Assembly: GCA_028871345.1 (NCBI GenBank)
Contig: JAGWNK010000012.1
Location: 27,704-91,703, forward strand
DNA: 64,000 nt
From: Alphaproteobacteria bacterium
Lineage (GTDB): Bacteria; Pseudomonadota; Alphaproteobacteria; Micropepsales; Micropepsaceae
Direction of reading: 5' to 3'
Made by a program: the position numbers and the translations under genes. This document shows, one piece after another, positions 63,856-64,000 of this stretch (position 1 is the first letter of the stretch; each line of letters begins with the position of its first letter). The notes under the pieces are model-generated. The model had not been told where the DNA came from and did no database searches. It saw only the letters and a program-made list of their open reading frames with translations.

Positions 63856-64000
63856 GAGGCCGTTTGGAAATTCACGATTAGGGATTCCAGGGGACGGCCG
63901 ATTGTGATTCAAGCTTGGGATGTGGACCGAGCAAAGCCGTGGCCGGATGGCCAAGATCGCCAAGAAGACCAAGCGTTACCCCTCCGACCTGACGGACGAG
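63856..64000 (+). mobile_element. Left end of an IS5-family insertion sequence, cut by the window edge
   Basis: GAGGCCGTTTGGAAATTC from 63856 has the look of an IS5-family terminal inverted repeat and follows TTA, a usual target of the IS427 group. The transposase frame begins 64 bases later. The right end is outside the window, so the boundary and target duplication cannot be confirmed. Confidence 0.6.
63920..64000 (+). CDS. IS5-family transposase, N-terminal fragment
   Basis: Only 27 codons are in view: MWTEQSRGRMAKIAKKTKRY then PSDLTDE. The RYPSDLTDE segment is the typical start of DUF4096-type IS5 transposases, which continue EWALIEPLLP. ATG 63947 is an alternative start. The gene is incomplete because the window ends. 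Confidence 0.7.
   Translation, partial: MWTEQSRGRMAKIAKKTKRYPSDLTDE

Overview
The window is about 64 kb of GC-rich chromosomal DNA from an alphaproteobacterium. The evidence is a degP / response regulator / histidine kinase / glnE gene order, TonB receptors of the Caulobacter/Xanthomonas type, and a Caulobacter-style fused PTS for N-acetylglucosamine (GlcNAc). I cannot fix the genus; a Caulobacterales or Micropepsaceae-like organism is a reasonable guess. Genes are dense with many 4-bp ATGA overlaps, and there is no prophage or CRISPR. The only mobile DNA is the start of an IS5-type insertion sequence at the right edge.

Layout. (1) 1-6924: envelope protease DegP, an OmpR-type two-component pair, and GlnE. 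(2) 7157-7231: tRNA-Gly(GCC). (3) 7528-13215: a nitric oxide module, made of a heme-copper-like membrane protein, three DUF2249 proteins, a MIP18/DUF59 protein, an NsrR-like Rrf2 regulator and quinol-dependent NO reductase. (4) 13284-34726: a chitin/GlcNAc utilisation locus. A seven-gene minus-strand operon holds a GntR regulator, NagB-II, NagA, GH18, a PAT/MFS permease, a nucleotidyltransferase-mutase fusion and chitobiose phosphorylase. Plus-strand genes are a TonB receptor, a GH20 hexosaminidase, EIIA-HPr-EI and NagE; a TPR-sulfotransferase lies between them on the minus strand. (5) 34826-38436: a Ro60 (Rsr) and RtcB RNA-repair operon preceded by an array of Y-RNA-like elements and a separate promoter-to-terminator ncRNA. 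(6) 38625-42973: a two-subunit molybdenum hydroxylase and a SulP transporter. (7) 43541-56311: a maltodextrin locus of two exported GH13 enzymes, a TonB receptor, a beta-phosphoglucomutase/GH65 phosphorylase fusion, a LacI regulator and an MFS permease. (8) 56338-64000: a small membrane protein, a PPP phosphatase, a second NsrR-like regulator, a UPF0182 membrane protein, a coiled-coil/SH3b membrane protein and the partial IS.

How the genes work together. Chitin fragments enter through the TonB receptor and are trimmed by GH18 and GH20. GlcNAc then enters by PTS (NagE) as GlcNAc-6-P, while chitobiose probably enters through the permease and is phosphorolysed to GlcNAc-1-P, which the mutase domain turns into GlcNAc-6-P. 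NagA and NagB-II deliver fructose-6-P. Direct and inverted copies of AATACCA in the divergent promoter region look like the GntR operators. In the maltodextrin locus an identical 12-mer, GAATACGTATGC, lies before three transcription units and is the likely LacI operator.

The most novel part is 37462-37851. Three minus-strand copies of a conserved hairpin, TGGTGAAG-N10/11-CTTCG, each sit in a helix with a conserved G-U pair and one covarying pair. The first copy also carries a T-arm, a GAAA-capped acceptor-like hairpin and a D-arm in permuted order, as in YrlA-type bacterial Y RNAs. The third extends into the leader of the Ro60 gene.
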